From Nonomuraea thailandensis (GTDB lineage: Bacteria > Actinomycetota > Actinomycetes > Streptosporangiales > Streptosporangiaceae): a stretch of 64,000 nt of DNA. Numbering within the stretch: position 1 is the stretch's first letter; each line of letters starts with the position of its first letter. A model generated the notes under the pieces. That model saw only the letters and a program-made list of their open reading frames with translations, was not told the origin of the DNA and did no database searches. A program made the translations under genes and the position numbers. The DNA is taken from contig NZ_JAMZEB010000002.1 of assembly GCF_024172165.1 (NCBI RefSeq), positions 5,229,501 through 5,293,500 of the forward strand, in the 5' to 3' direction. Of the stretch, positions 27,301 through 35,138 are shown one piece after another.

Positions 27301-28755
27301 GTGCCATCGCCCGCCCGGCGCCGAGTGATCGGCGGACTCGTCACCGTCATGACCGCGATCCTGCTGTTATCCCCGTCCCCCGCCGCGGCGGCCCGGACGG
27401 CGTCGGAGGCCGTGCCGCTGACCGAGCTGGCGTCGGACACGTACGCCAACAGCACCGGCCAGTACGGCACCTCGGCCGGGCCCGACACCTACCAGTGGGA
27501 CTCGACGATCGTGACCGCCCAGCAGGCGGGCCGGTTCCACGACGGAGGGGCGTCCGGCATCACGTTCGCGACGTCCACCGACAACGGCGGCACCTGGACG
27601 AAGGGCACGCTGCCCGCGATCACGACGTTCGGCGGCGGCCCGTACGGGCGGGTCAGCGACCCGTCGGTGGCCTTCGACGCCGAGCACGGCGCCTGGCTGA
27701 TCACCTCGCTGGCGCTCACCGACGCGGGCGGGGTGACCGGGGCGGCGGTGCTGACCAGCCGCTCCACCGACGGCGGCCTGACCTGGAGCACGCCGGTCAC
27801 CATCGCCACCGGCGGCGACCCGGACAAGAGCTGGGCCGTCTGCGACAACGGCGCGGACAGCGCGTTCCGCGGCACCTGCTACGCGGTGTTCGACGACCAC
27901 GCCGCGGGCAACGCCGTCAAGGTCGCCCGCTCGTCTGACGGCGGCCTGACCTGGGCCGTGACCGGCACCTCGGCCAACGGCCTGGGCGGGCAGCCGGTGG
28001 TGCGGCCGGACGGCGCCGTGGTGGTGCCGTACCTGGGCGACGGCGGCGAGATCCGCTCCTTCCGCTCCAGCGACGGCGGCGCGAGCTGGGGCGCAAGCGT
28101 GCTGGTCTCGCGGGTGCAGCGGCACACGGTCGCGGGCGGGCTGCGGGCCGCGCCGCTGCCGTCGGCCGAGGTGGACGCGGCCGGCACCGTGTACGTCGTC
28201 TGGCAGGACTGCCGCTTCCAGGTGACGTGCGCCGGCAACGACATCGTGCTGAGCACGTCGGCCACGGGCGCCACGTGGGGCGAGGTGCTCCGGGTCACCG
28301 AGGACGGCGGCGACCACTTCATCCCCGGCCTCGGCGTGGACCGCGCCAGCTCGGGCAAGGGGGCGCGGCTGGCGCTGGCCTACTACCGCTACCCCGACGC
28401 CGCCTGCGCGCCCGCGGCCTGCCGGCTCACGGTCGCCTACACCTCCTCCGCCAACGGCGGCGCGAGCTGGTCGCCGCCGCTGGAGCTGCACGCGGGCATG
28501 CCATTGGACTGGCTGGCCAACAGCACGCAGGGCCGCACGGTGGGCGACTACATCTCCACCTCGGTCGTGCCGGGCGGCGCCGCCTTCCCGGCGTTCGCGG
28601 TGGCGGGGGCGCCGGCGGGCGGGGCGTTCAACGTGCGGACGCACACGGTCACGGGGGGCCTGCCCGTCTCGGGCGGGGAGCCGCCCACGATCGCCATCGA
28701 GGCGGCCGTCGCCAGCGGCGAACCCCCGGCGGGCGCGCTCGCCACCGCCCGCTGA
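27301..28755 (+). CDS. Secreted BNR/Asp-box beta-propeller (sialidase-like) protein
   Basis: 484 residues. Signal peptide 1-30 (SPARRRVIGGLVTVMTAILL, cleavage after AAAA). At least five Asp boxes S-x-D-G-G-x-T-W (STDNGGTW, STDGGLTWS, SSDGGLTWA, SSDGGASWG, SANGGASWS) mark a six-bladed propeller as in sialidases and other exo-glycosidases. I do not see the sialidase arginine triad with confidence, so the activity is unassigned. GTG with GAGGTGAACC upstream. Followed by a 14-bp tandem repeat. Confidence 0.88.
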   Translation: MPSPARRRVIGGLVTVMTAILLLSPSPAAAARTASEAVPLTELASDTYANSTGQYGTSAGPDTYQWDSTIVTAQQAGRFHDGGASGITFATSTDNGGTWTKGTLPAITTFGGGPYGRVSDPSVAFDAEHGAWLITSLALTDAGGVTGAAVLTSRSTDGGLTWSTPVTIATGGDPDKSWAVCDNGADSAFRGTCYAVFDDHAAGNAVKVARSSDGGLTWAVTGTSANGLGGQPVVRPDGAVVVPYLGDGGEIRSFRSSDGGASWGASVLVSRVQRHTVAGGLRAAPLPSAEVDAAGTVYVVWQDCRFQVTCAGNDIVLSTSATGATWGEVLRVTEDGGDHFIPGLGVDRASSGKGARLALAYYRYPDAACAPAACRLTVAYTSSANGGASWSPPLELHAGMPLDWLANSTQGRTVGDYISTSVVPGGAAFPAFAVAGAPAGGAFNVRTHTVTGGLPVSGGEPPTIAIEAAVASGEPPAGALATAR

Positions 28756-28780
28756 CGCCCCGTCCCCCACGGTCCGGCCC

Positions 28781-28864
28781 GCCGCCCGGGCCCCGCCGCC
28801 CGGGCCCCGCCGCCCGGGCCCCGTCGTCCGGGCCCCGTCGTCCGGGCCCCGTCGTCCTGCCGGG
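28781..28864. repeat. Six-copy 14-bp tandem repeat
   Basis: GCCGCCCGGGCCCC three times, then GTCGTCCGGGCCCC twice and a diverged sixth copy, between the propeller gene and the XRE regulator gene. The repeats contain CCGGG/CCCGG and may fold. Confidence 0.85.
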
Positions 28865-28881
28865 TCGTCCGGCCGGGTCGT

Positions 28882-29682
28882 CTAGCCGCTCTTGCGGAAG
28901 GCGGCGGCGGTCTCCTCGTCGCTCGGCCAGAACGTCTCGATGGCCAGCTCGGACACCGTCACGTCCACCGGCGTGCCGAACGTCGCGATCGTGGTGAACA
29001 TCGACAGCACCCGGTCCCCTGCCGCGATCCGCAGCGGCACCAGGATGTCGGCGGGCCCGGGCACGTGCGCCACGTTGAGGTCCACCCCCGGATAGGTGTA
29101 GGAGGCCAGCTCGTCGTGCAGCTCGGCGAGCTGCCCGTTCCCGGACATCTCGGCCTGCCTGCGGAGCTGGTGCAGCAGGTGGGCCCGCACCTCGGCCAGG
29201 TTCAGCAGCCGCCCGCCCATCGCCTGCGGGTGCAGCGACAGCCGCATCACGTTGATCGGCTCCCGCAGCAGCTCGTCGGGCACCCCCTCCATGAACATCG
29301 CCGCCGCCGCGTTCGCCGCCACCAGGTTCCAGGTGGCGTCCACCACGACCGCCGGGTACGGCTCGTGCCCGGCCAGGATCTTGTCCAGCGCCCGCCGGAC
29401 CACCTCCATCTCGGGGGCGCGCACCTCCCGCTCGGGGTAGACGGGCGCGAACCCGGCCGTCACCAGCAACCTGTTGCGGTGCCGCAGCGGCACCTCCAGC
29501 TCCTCGGCCAGTTTCATCACCATCTCGCGGCTCGGTCGGGCGCGGCCCGTCTCCAGGAAACTGATGTGCCGCGCCGACACATCGGCCTCGATGGCCAGGT
29601 CGAGCTGGCTCACCCGCCTGCGCTGGCGCCACGACCGCAGCAACTCACCGAAAGAATCCTCATGTACGGCAACAGCTCCCAT
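28882..29682 (-). CDS. XRE family regulator with MmyB-like ligand domain
   Basis: 266 residues from ATG at 29682 (GTG at 29691 is possible). The N-terminal Cro/C1 helix-turn-helix is FGELLRSWRQRRRVSQLDLA, then EADVSARHISFLETGRARPS. The rest is the PAS-like MmyB effector domain (EPYPAVVVDATWNLVAANAA, INVMRLSLHPQAMGGRLLNL, DILVPLRIAAGDRVLSMFTT), which in relatives binds small hydrophobic ligands. A 17-bp perfect palindrome lies at 29718-29734, just upstream, a likely autoregulatory operator. The divergent propeller gene may be the other target. Confidence 0.92.
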   Translation of the reverse strand: MGAVAVHEDSFGELLRSWRQRRRVSQLDLAIEADVSARHISFLETGRARPSREMVMKLAEELEVPLRHRNRLLVTAGFAPVYPEREVRAPEMEVVRRALDKILAGHEPYPAVVVDATWNLVAANAAAAMFMEGVPDELLREPINVMRLSLHPQAMGGRLLNLAEVRAHLLHQLRRQAEMSGNGQLAELHDELASYTYPGVDLNVAHVPGPADILVPLRIAAGDRVLSMFTTIATFGTPVDVTVSELAIETFWPSDEETAAAFRKSG

Positions 29683-29709
29683 GCCGGACACGGTAGCGGC
29701 AGGAGGGAA

Positions 29710-29745
29710 GGGCCTCGATTACCTGCCAGGTAATGCACGAGGCCC
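29710..29745. promoter_or_regulatory. Operator: 17-bp perfect palindrome inside a longer inverted repeat
   Basis: ATTACCTG-C-CAGGTAAT (29718-29734) flanked by GGGCCTCG (29710-29717) and its complement CGAGGCCC (29738-29745). A further half-site CAGGTGAC follows at 29749-29756. Lies between the XRE gene and the divergent propeller gene. Confidence 0.75.
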
Positions 29746-29857
29746 GTCAGGTGACGCACCGGGGCCCGCGCCCTGCTTGCGCGGGGAATCTCCCAGTCCT
29801 CGGTAACTGTCGGTCGCGCGTGGCACGATGGCCGCAAGCCAACATGGGAGCGATGCT

Positions 29858-30937
29858 ATGAGTGACGCAGTGGTCGCGATCGGCACCCGCAAGGGCCTGT
29901 TCCTCGCCCGCTCGATCGGCGGCGGCCCCTTCCAGATCGAGCCGATCCAGTTCTCCACGGTCGCGGTCCCCTCGGTCGCGATCGACACGCGCGGCGCCAC
30001 ACCCCGGCTGCTGGCCGGCATCGAGTACGGCCACTTCGGCCCGTCCGTCATGTACTCCGACGACCTCGGCGCGACCTGGCAGGAGGCCGAGCAGCCGCCG
30101 ATCGCCTTCCCCGAGAAGACGGGGGCGACGCTGACCAGGGTCTGGCAGCTCGCGCCGTCGCCGTCGGAGCCCGACGTGGTGTGGGCGGGGGTCGAGCCGG
30201 CCGCGCTGTTCCGTTCCGAGGATCGCGGGGTCACCTACCAGCTCGTCGAGGGGCTCTGGGAGCACCCGCACCGCGAGCAGTGGCAGCCGGGCGGCGGCGG
30301 CCTGTGCCTGCACACGATCGTCACCCACCCCACCGACCCCGAGCTGATCGCGGTCGCGGTGTCGGCCGCCGGCTTCTATCGCAGCACCGACGGCGGGCTG
30401 TCGTGGGAGGCGGCCAACAAGAACATCCGGGCCCCGTTCATGCCGGAGGGGCAGCAGTATCCGGAGTTCGGACAGTGCGTGCACAAGGTGTCCATGCACC
30501 CGTCCCGGCCGGAGCGGCTCTACCTGCAGCACCACTTCGGCGTCTACCGCAGCGACGACTTCGGCGGGAGCTGGCACGACATCGGCTCGTCGCTGCCGTC
30601 CGACTTCGGGTTCCCGATCGTGGTGCACCCGTCGCGGCCTGACACGGTCTACGTGCTGCCGCTGACGGCCGACATCGACCGCACGCCGGTCGGTCACCGC
30701 TACCAGCCGCACCGCAGCGACGACGCGGGCCGGACGTGGCAGCCGTTCTCGAAGGGGCTGCCCGAGGGCCCGGTGCACGCGTCCGTGCTGCGCGACGCGA
30801 TGACCGCGTCGGAGGCGGGGGTGTTCTTCGGCACCCGCGACGGCGAGGTCTACGGCTCGCGCGACGACGGCGAGACGTGGTCGCTGGTCGCCGGCCACCT
30901 GCCCGACGTGCTGACCGTGCGGGCGGCGGTGCTCTAG
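29858..30937 (+). CDS. Cytoplasmic BNR/WD40-like beta-propeller protein
   Basis: 359 residues. No signal peptide. Repeats such as VAIGTRKGLFLARS, MYSDDLGATWQEAEQ, FYRSTDGGLSWEAAN, VYRSDDFGGSWHDIG, RSDDAGRTWQPFS and SRDDGETWSL are Asp-box blades. The family is annotated as exo-alpha-sialidase or VPS10-like glycosyl hydrolase, but the activity is unproven. ATG at 29858 has GGGAGC upstream. The next gene (MoaD-like) starts 4 bases after its stop; I recall this pair as common in actinobacteria, suggesting a shared task. Confidence 0.9.
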   Translation: MSDAVVAIGTRKGLFLARSIGGGPFQIEPIQFSTVAVPSVAIDTRGATPRLLAGIEYGHFGPSVMYSDDLGATWQEAEQPPIAFPEKTGATLTRVWQLAPSPSEPDVVWAGVEPAALFRSEDRGVTYQLVEGLWEHPHREQWQPGGGGLCLHTIVTHPTDPELIAVAVSAAGFYRSTDGGLSWEAANKNIRAPFMPEGQQYPEFGQCVHKVSMHPSRPERLYLQHHFGVYRSDDFGGSWHDIGSSLPSDFGFPIVVHPSRPDTVYVLPLTADIDRTPVGHRYQPHRSDDAGRTWQPFSKGLPEGPVHASVLRDAMTASEAGVFFGTRDGEVYGSRDDGETWSLVAGHLPDVLTVRAAVL

Positions 30938-30940
30938 CGC

Positions 30941-31252
30941 ATGGTGTCGAAACCGGTGACGATGGTGGTGTTCGTGCTGCCCAGCGCGCTGCGCAGGTGG
31001 GTGAGCGGGCGCACGGAGGTCAAGGTCTTCGCCGTCGGCGCCGACCGCGACTCGCCGCCCACCCTGCGCTCGGCGCTGGACATGCTGCGGCGTACGCATC
31101 CGATGCTGGAGGAGCGGCTGCGCGACGAGTACGGGCGCATCCGCAGGCACATCAGCATGATCGTGTGCGGGGAGAACGCCCAGGGGCTCGGCGGGCTCGA
31201 CTGTGCCCTGCCCCCGGGCGCCGAGGTGTACGTGCTCCCCGCGCTGGCCTGA
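30941..31252 (+). CDS. MoaD/ThiS-like beta-grasp protein without C-terminal diglycine
   Basis: 103 residues. The MoaD pattern is clear: VFVLPSALRRWVSGRTEVKV, LRSALDMLRRTHPMLEERLR, RIRRHISMIVCGENAQGL and GAEVYVLPALA. MoaD and ThiS end in GG, which is adenylated and carries sulfur; here the chain ends LPALA. So it probably cannot be activated in the normal way, unless it is processed or is a structural partner. Four bases after the propeller stop, hence translationally linked. No E1-like or molybdopterin genes are near. Confidence 0.85.
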   Translation: MVSKPVTMVVFVLPSALRRWVSGRTEVKVFAVGADRDSPPTLRSALDMLRRTHPMLEERLRDEYGRIRRHISMIVCGENAQGLGGLDCALPPGAEVYVLPALA

Positions 31253-31255
31253 CGC

Positions 31256-31335
31256 TCGCCCGAGCCCGAGCCCGAGCCTCAGCCCCAGCCTGAACCTCAG
31301 CCCGGGCCGAGCCCGAGCCCTGGCGCGGGCGTGCG
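31256..31335. repeat. Hexamer-like low-complexity repeat
   Basis: Runs of CCCGAG with variants CCTCAG, CCCCAG, CCTGAA between the MoaD-like gene and convergent thyX. No gene seen; may act in ending transcription. Confidence 0.6.
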
Positions 31336-31351
31336 GCGCTCGGGCGGGTGC

Positions 31352-32134
31352 TCAGACCTTGCGCCAGCCGGGGATCCAGGCCCCGTCCTCGACGACGTAG
31401 TCGCCGAAGAGGGCGGGAGCCTCCTTGCGCATCAGCTCGCCGATGTTCTGGAACAGCAGGCGGATCTCCTCCTCCGCGCCGGCGGCGGTGCGGGCCTCGA
31501 TGGTGTGCCGCAGCGTGCGCACGTTCGCGGTCCACACCAGCCCGGTCGCCAGGCCCTCGGGGGCGAACCTGCGCATGAACGACGTGCGGTGCTTCTTCTC
31601 GGAGAACGGCACGCCCTCCTCGTCGAGCCCGAAGTGCCCGGCCATCCAGAGCTGGAACTGCTCGAGCTGCTCCAGCACGGCCGTGGCCCGCTTCATCAGC
31701 TCCTCGTCGGCCTGCGCCCACTCGGGGAACCAGAACGGCAGCTCGTCGAGCCGGACGAAGCGCAGCGACTCCTGCGAGATGGCCACGCCCGGACGGTGCC
31801 GGACCAGCTCGTGCGTCAGGACCCGGCTGACGTTGTGCAGCACGAAGCTGAAGCTGACGTGCTCCAGGACCGATCCGTGCGCGCTGGCCAGGATGTTGCG
31901 CAGGTAGTCGTCCTGGTTCTCCCTGATCCTGACCACGTTGGGGTTGAGGCCGGGCTCGAAGGAGCGGTAGCAGAGCCGGCCGGCGAACTCGGCGAGGTTC
32001 TGGGCGTCGAGGTCGCCGCGGTCGAGGCGCTCCAGCCAGCTCTCGCCACCGACCTCGCGCAGGTAGCGGGCCAGCTCGTCGTAGTCCAGGGACGGACGGG
32101 CGACGATGAAGACCTCGGGTTCGACTGTGCGCAT
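31352..32134 (-). CDS. thyX: ThyX, FAD-dependent thymidylate synthase
   Basis: 260 residues. Makes dTMP from dUMP with methylenetetrahydrofolate, FAD and NADPH. Features: LAEFAGRLCYRSF, SAHGSVLEHVSFSFVLHNVS, VLTHELVRHRPGVAISQESL and a C-terminal TANVRTLRHTIEARTA. The signature RHR-x7-S reads RHR-PGVAISQE-S, one residue longer than the standard spacing. DNA shows no frameshift. ATG at 32134 preferred; TTG at 32176 is in frame. Convergent with the MoaD-like gene. Function is fairly sure; the motif variant deserves comparison. Confidence 0.93.
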   Translation of the reverse strand: MRTVEPEVFIVARPSLDYDELARYLREVGGESWLERLDRGDLDAQNLAEFAGRLCYRSFEPGLNPNVVRIRENQDDYLRNILASAHGSVLEHVSFSFVLHNVSRVLTHELVRHRPGVAISQESLRFVRLDELPFWFPEWAQADEELMKRATAVLEQLEQFQLWMAGHFGLDEEGVPFSEKKHRTSFMRRFAPEGLATGLVWTANVRTLRHTIEARTAAGAEEEIRLLFQNIGELMRKEAPALFGDYVVEDGAWIPGWRKV

Positions 32135-32272
32135 GGGGAGCCCCCGCTCGGATCGGCAGTGTGACGGCCCAAGCAAACCAGGTCACGGCCCCGCGCGCGA
32201 GTCGGCGCCCGCCGCCCCCTCACCATGGCACGGCGGGCGCCTCACCAGGTCAGCGGCCTGGTACGGCTCGGC

Positions 32273-34906
32273 TCAGCAGCGGACGGCGGGCCTGTCGCGG
32301 GTCACCAGATCGGTGTCCCCCGCGGTCCCGTCGAGCCAGACGATCGTGCCGCCCTCCCCCACGGCGAAGTAGTCCTGCAGGCCCCGGTTGCAGGAGTGGC
32401 GCCGCAGCGCCCCGCCGGTGACCGGCGCCTGCAAGATCTTGGGCAGGGTGGCGTTCTCCAGCGTGTCGCCGTCGGGCCAGGCCCCGATGGCCACGCTCGT
32501 GTCCCCGGCGTGGAACCAGACGGGAGACGGCGCGGCGGGACCGTCGGGCACGACGGCGGTGGTGCCGGTGCCGTCGGCGGCGGCGGCGCGCATGATGCCG
32601 TAGCGGCCGTCGGCGTCGGTGTCGACGGCCCAGACGACGTGCCGGCTGAGCATGACCGGCTGGGCGCTGTCCGAGGGCAGGCCGCCGGCGCCGGGCACCT
32701 CGGGGACGACGACCTCGGCCCCGCTCGCCAGGTCGTGGATCACGGGCGTGCCGTGGGAGGCGCCGCCCTCCTCCCAGACGCGCAGGTAGGCGAGCCTGCC
32801 GCCCTTGATCGACGGCGTGAAGCCGCTGACGCCGGCCGCCGCGGTCACCTTGACCGGCGCGGCGCCGCCGCGCTTGACCCAGATCTCCACCTCGCCGCTC
32901 GCCGGGTCGAAGCCTTCCCAGGCGATGAACTCGCCACCCACGTCCAGGTCGGTGACCAGATCGGGCGCCTGGTGGACCAGGCGCGGCGGGGCGCTCGCGT
33001 CGAGCGGGCGGGCGTGGATCTGGAAGCTGGTGCCCGCGGTGTCGTACGACGCCCAGACGGCCTGCACCCCGTCGGTCGCCGGGTGGTAGTTCCACCGGTC
33101 GCCCTGCGACAGGGTCACGGTCCTGCCGCCGCGCAACCGCCCGGTGAGGATCCGGGAGGGGGCCGCGCCGTCGGGCGAGGAGTTGGAGACCACGTAGCGG
33201 TCCGCGGCCACGTCGGGGATGGCGTTGAAGTCGGTGATGCCGTCGATCAGCACGCGGCTGTCGGTCGGGATGGCCCGTTCCCAGCCCGGCCTGATGCCGT
33301 GCCGCTCGAACGCCAGCGCGACCGTCAGCCGGTCGCGGACGGACCAGCCGAGGGCGCGGGCGGCCGACTCGACGGCGCGGCGGCCGTCCGCGAAGTCGTC
33401 GAGCGGCGTCATGTACTCGGTCAGCGCCTTGTAGGCGAGCTTGTCGGCCTTCTGGCCGCCGAGCCGCTCCCTGACGTCCCACAGAGCGCCGGAGAAGATC
33501 GTGGAGTTGAGGTGCACGCCGCCGTTGTCGAAGCCGACCGTCACGCCGAGGTAGTCCTCGGCGGCCACCCGCGCGTCGTCGAGGTCGCGGCCGGCGCACT
33601 CGGCCGGCGGCAGCGTCTTGCACAGGCCCTCGCCGAGCAGGCTCGCGTCGGGGTCGGTCATCGGGATGCCGAGCGTGTCCACCTGGACGGCGTTGCCGAA
33701 GTAGTCGGCCAGGCCCTCGTTGATCGCGCCCGACTGGCCGAGGTAGACCAGGTTCGCGCTGTGCTCGATGACGCCGTGGGTCATCTCGTGGCCGACCACG
33801 TCGAGGCCGGCGGCGAAGGAGTGGAAGTCGGGGCCGCCTCCGCCGTAGACCATCTTCGTGCCGTCCCAGAAGGCGTTGGCGAACGGCTCGCCCTCCATGG
33901 TGACGTTGACGACGGAGTACATGGTGCCGCCCCGGCCGTCGAGGCCGTCGCGGCCGAGTCCCCGGTAGTACTCGTACACCTGCCCGGCGCCCCAGTGGGC
34001 GTCCACGGCGCCGCTGCCGGTGTGCTCGGGGCCGAACTCGGGGGTCGCCGAGCGGGCGAGCTCGGTGCCGGGCGGGATGCCGGAGCCCAGGAAGTCGAAG
34101 ACGTCGCGGCCCTGGGCGTCGTAGGTGAGGATCTCTCCGGTGGCGCCGTTCCACATCGGGCGGGAGCGGTCGCGCAGCTCGTACGCGCCGTCGGCGCGCT
34201 GGTAGGCGTTGAGCGTGACGGCACGGCCGTGGGCGGTCCGCCCGCTGCCCTGCACCGGGCCCTCGAACCGGAGCCGGTCCACGGTGAACAGGGGACGGCC
34301 CGAGTGGGCGTCCACGTACGCGTCGAGCAGCAGCGGCCTGCCGGCGGCGCGCCCGCTCAGCACGAGGTGCCAGGCCAGCACGCCGTCGCCGCGCGGCACC
34401 ACGACCAGCTCGCCGGGCCGGGCGGTGAGGCCCTCGGCCACGCCGTAGGCGGGCGCCATCAGGCCGCGCGCGATCTTGGCGGCGGTCTCCTTGGTGACCG
34501 ACGGGGCCGGGTCGACGCTCAGCTCCGTGAGGAAGCGGCCACCCGCGCCGATCACCTCTCGCTGTCCGCCGCCGGTGCGGAAGTGCACGAGGTAGTGGGC
34601 GCCGAAGACGGGCAGGCCGCGGTGGCGCTGGGCGAACCTGACCGTCTCGTCCCGGCCGTCCACGACGGTCTGGAGCGGGGCGAGATCCGCGGGGTCGAGG
34701 TGGTAGCGCGGGCCGGCCAGGTGCGCCCTGGCCGCCGCGACGGGGTCGCCCGCCTGGGCGGGCTCGGACAGGCCGGACACCCGCGCGGGGGCCTGCGTGC
34801 CCGCCCGGGTCTCCACCTCGGGCGGCGGATCATCCGCCGCCGCCATTCCCGGCACTGACAAAGCCACGCATAACGCGGCAATGAGGGTAATGGGACGCCA
34901 GGACAC
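32273..34906 (-). CDS. Secreted thermolysin-family (M4) metallopeptidase with C-terminal beta-propeller
   Basis: 877 residues. Signal peptide 1-24 (ALCVALSVPGMAAA). Propeptide (FTP/PepSY-like) to about 215. Catalytic domain: zinc site VVGHEMTHGVIEHSANL near 372-376 and INEGLADYFGNAV with the third ligand near 397, then NGGVHLNSTIFSGALWD. From about 560 the protein continues for 310 residues with WD/TolB-like repeats (DRYVVSNSSPDGAAPSRI, IHARPLDAS, IMRAAAADG), unlike ordinary thermolysins of about 550. GTG start with GGAGG four bases upstream. Confidence 0.93.
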   Translation of the reverse strand: MSWRPITLIAALCVALSVPGMAAADDPPPEVETRAGTQAPARVSGLSEPAQAGDPVAAARAHLAGPRYHLDPADLAPLQTVVDGRDETVRFAQRHRGLPVFGAHYLVHFRTGGGQREVIGAGGRFLTELSVDPAPSVTKETAAKIARGLMAPAYGVAEGLTARPGELVVVPRGDGVLAWHLVLSGRAAGRPLLLDAYVDAHSGRPLFTVDRLRFEGPVQGSGRTAHGRAVTLNAYQRADGAYELRDRSRPMWNGATGEILTYDAQGRDVFDFLGSGIPPGTELARSATPEFGPEHTGSGAVDAHWGAGQVYEYYRGLGRDGLDGRGGTMYSVVNVTMEGEPFANAFWDGTKMVYGGGGPDFHSFAAGLDVVGHEMTHGVIEHSANLVYLGQSGAINEGLADYFGNAVQVDTLGIPMTDPDASLLGEGLCKTLPPAECAGRDLDDARVAAEDYLGVTVGFDNGGVHLNSTIFSGALWDVRERLGGQKADKLAYKALTEYMTPLDDFADGRRAVESAARALGWSVRDRLTVALAFERHGIRPGWERAIPTDSRVLIDGITDFNAIPDVAADRYVVSNSSPDGAAPSRILTGRLRGGRTVTLSQGDRWNYHPATDGVQAVWASYDTAGTSFQIHARPLDASAPPRLVHQAPDLVTDLDVGGEFIAWEGFDPASGEVEIWVKRGGAAPVKVTAAAGVSGFTPSIKGGRLAYLRVWEEGGASHGTPVIHDLASGAEVVVPEVPGAGGLPSDSAQPVMLSRHVVWAVDTDADGRYGIMRAAAADGTGTTAVVPDGPAAPSPVWFHAGDTSVAIGAWPDGDTLENATLPKILQAPVTGGALRRHSCNRGLQDYFAVGEGGTIVWLDGTAGDTDLVTRDRPAVRC

Positions 34907-35015
34907 GACACCTCCAGGTGTGTGATGGTTTTCTGGCGCCCCCGATCATCACCGGGACATTGACAAGGAGACAAATCACAATTCGATCAAACCGAAGTGG
35001 AATGATGGATTTTCC

Positions 35016-35138
35016 GTGATATCGCGGCGGAGTGCGGTGACCGAGGCGATCGCCGAGAAGAGCGGCGCGTACTCCGGCGAGCCGCGATGGGACGCCGGAT
35101 CACGCTTCCTGCGTGAGGAGGAGGTTCACAAGCGGTAG
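35016..35138 (+). CDS. Possible small open frame or gene remnant
   Basis: 40 codons from GTG at 35016: VISRRSAVTEAIAEKSGAYS, GEPRWDAGSRFLREEEVHKR. About 80% of third positions are G/C, like real genes. It overlaps the antisense 3' end of the amidohydrolase gene by 13 bases and has no ribosome site. I know no family for it. It may be a short protein, a remnant or chance. Confidence 0.25.
   Translation: MISRRSAVTEAIAEKSGAYSGEPRWDAGSRFLREEEVHKR

Noticed and set aside
28781..28864. 14-bp repeats considered as a CRISPR or mobile element
   Set aside because: No spacers, no transposase, no terminal inverted repeats.
32225..34858. Plus-strand open frame of 877 codons
   Set aside because: Antisense to the M4 protease with its HEMTH motif.
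34907..35015. tRNA or small RNA gene between the M4 protease and amidohydrolase genes
   Set aside because: No cloverleaf or other known RNA signature found by eye.
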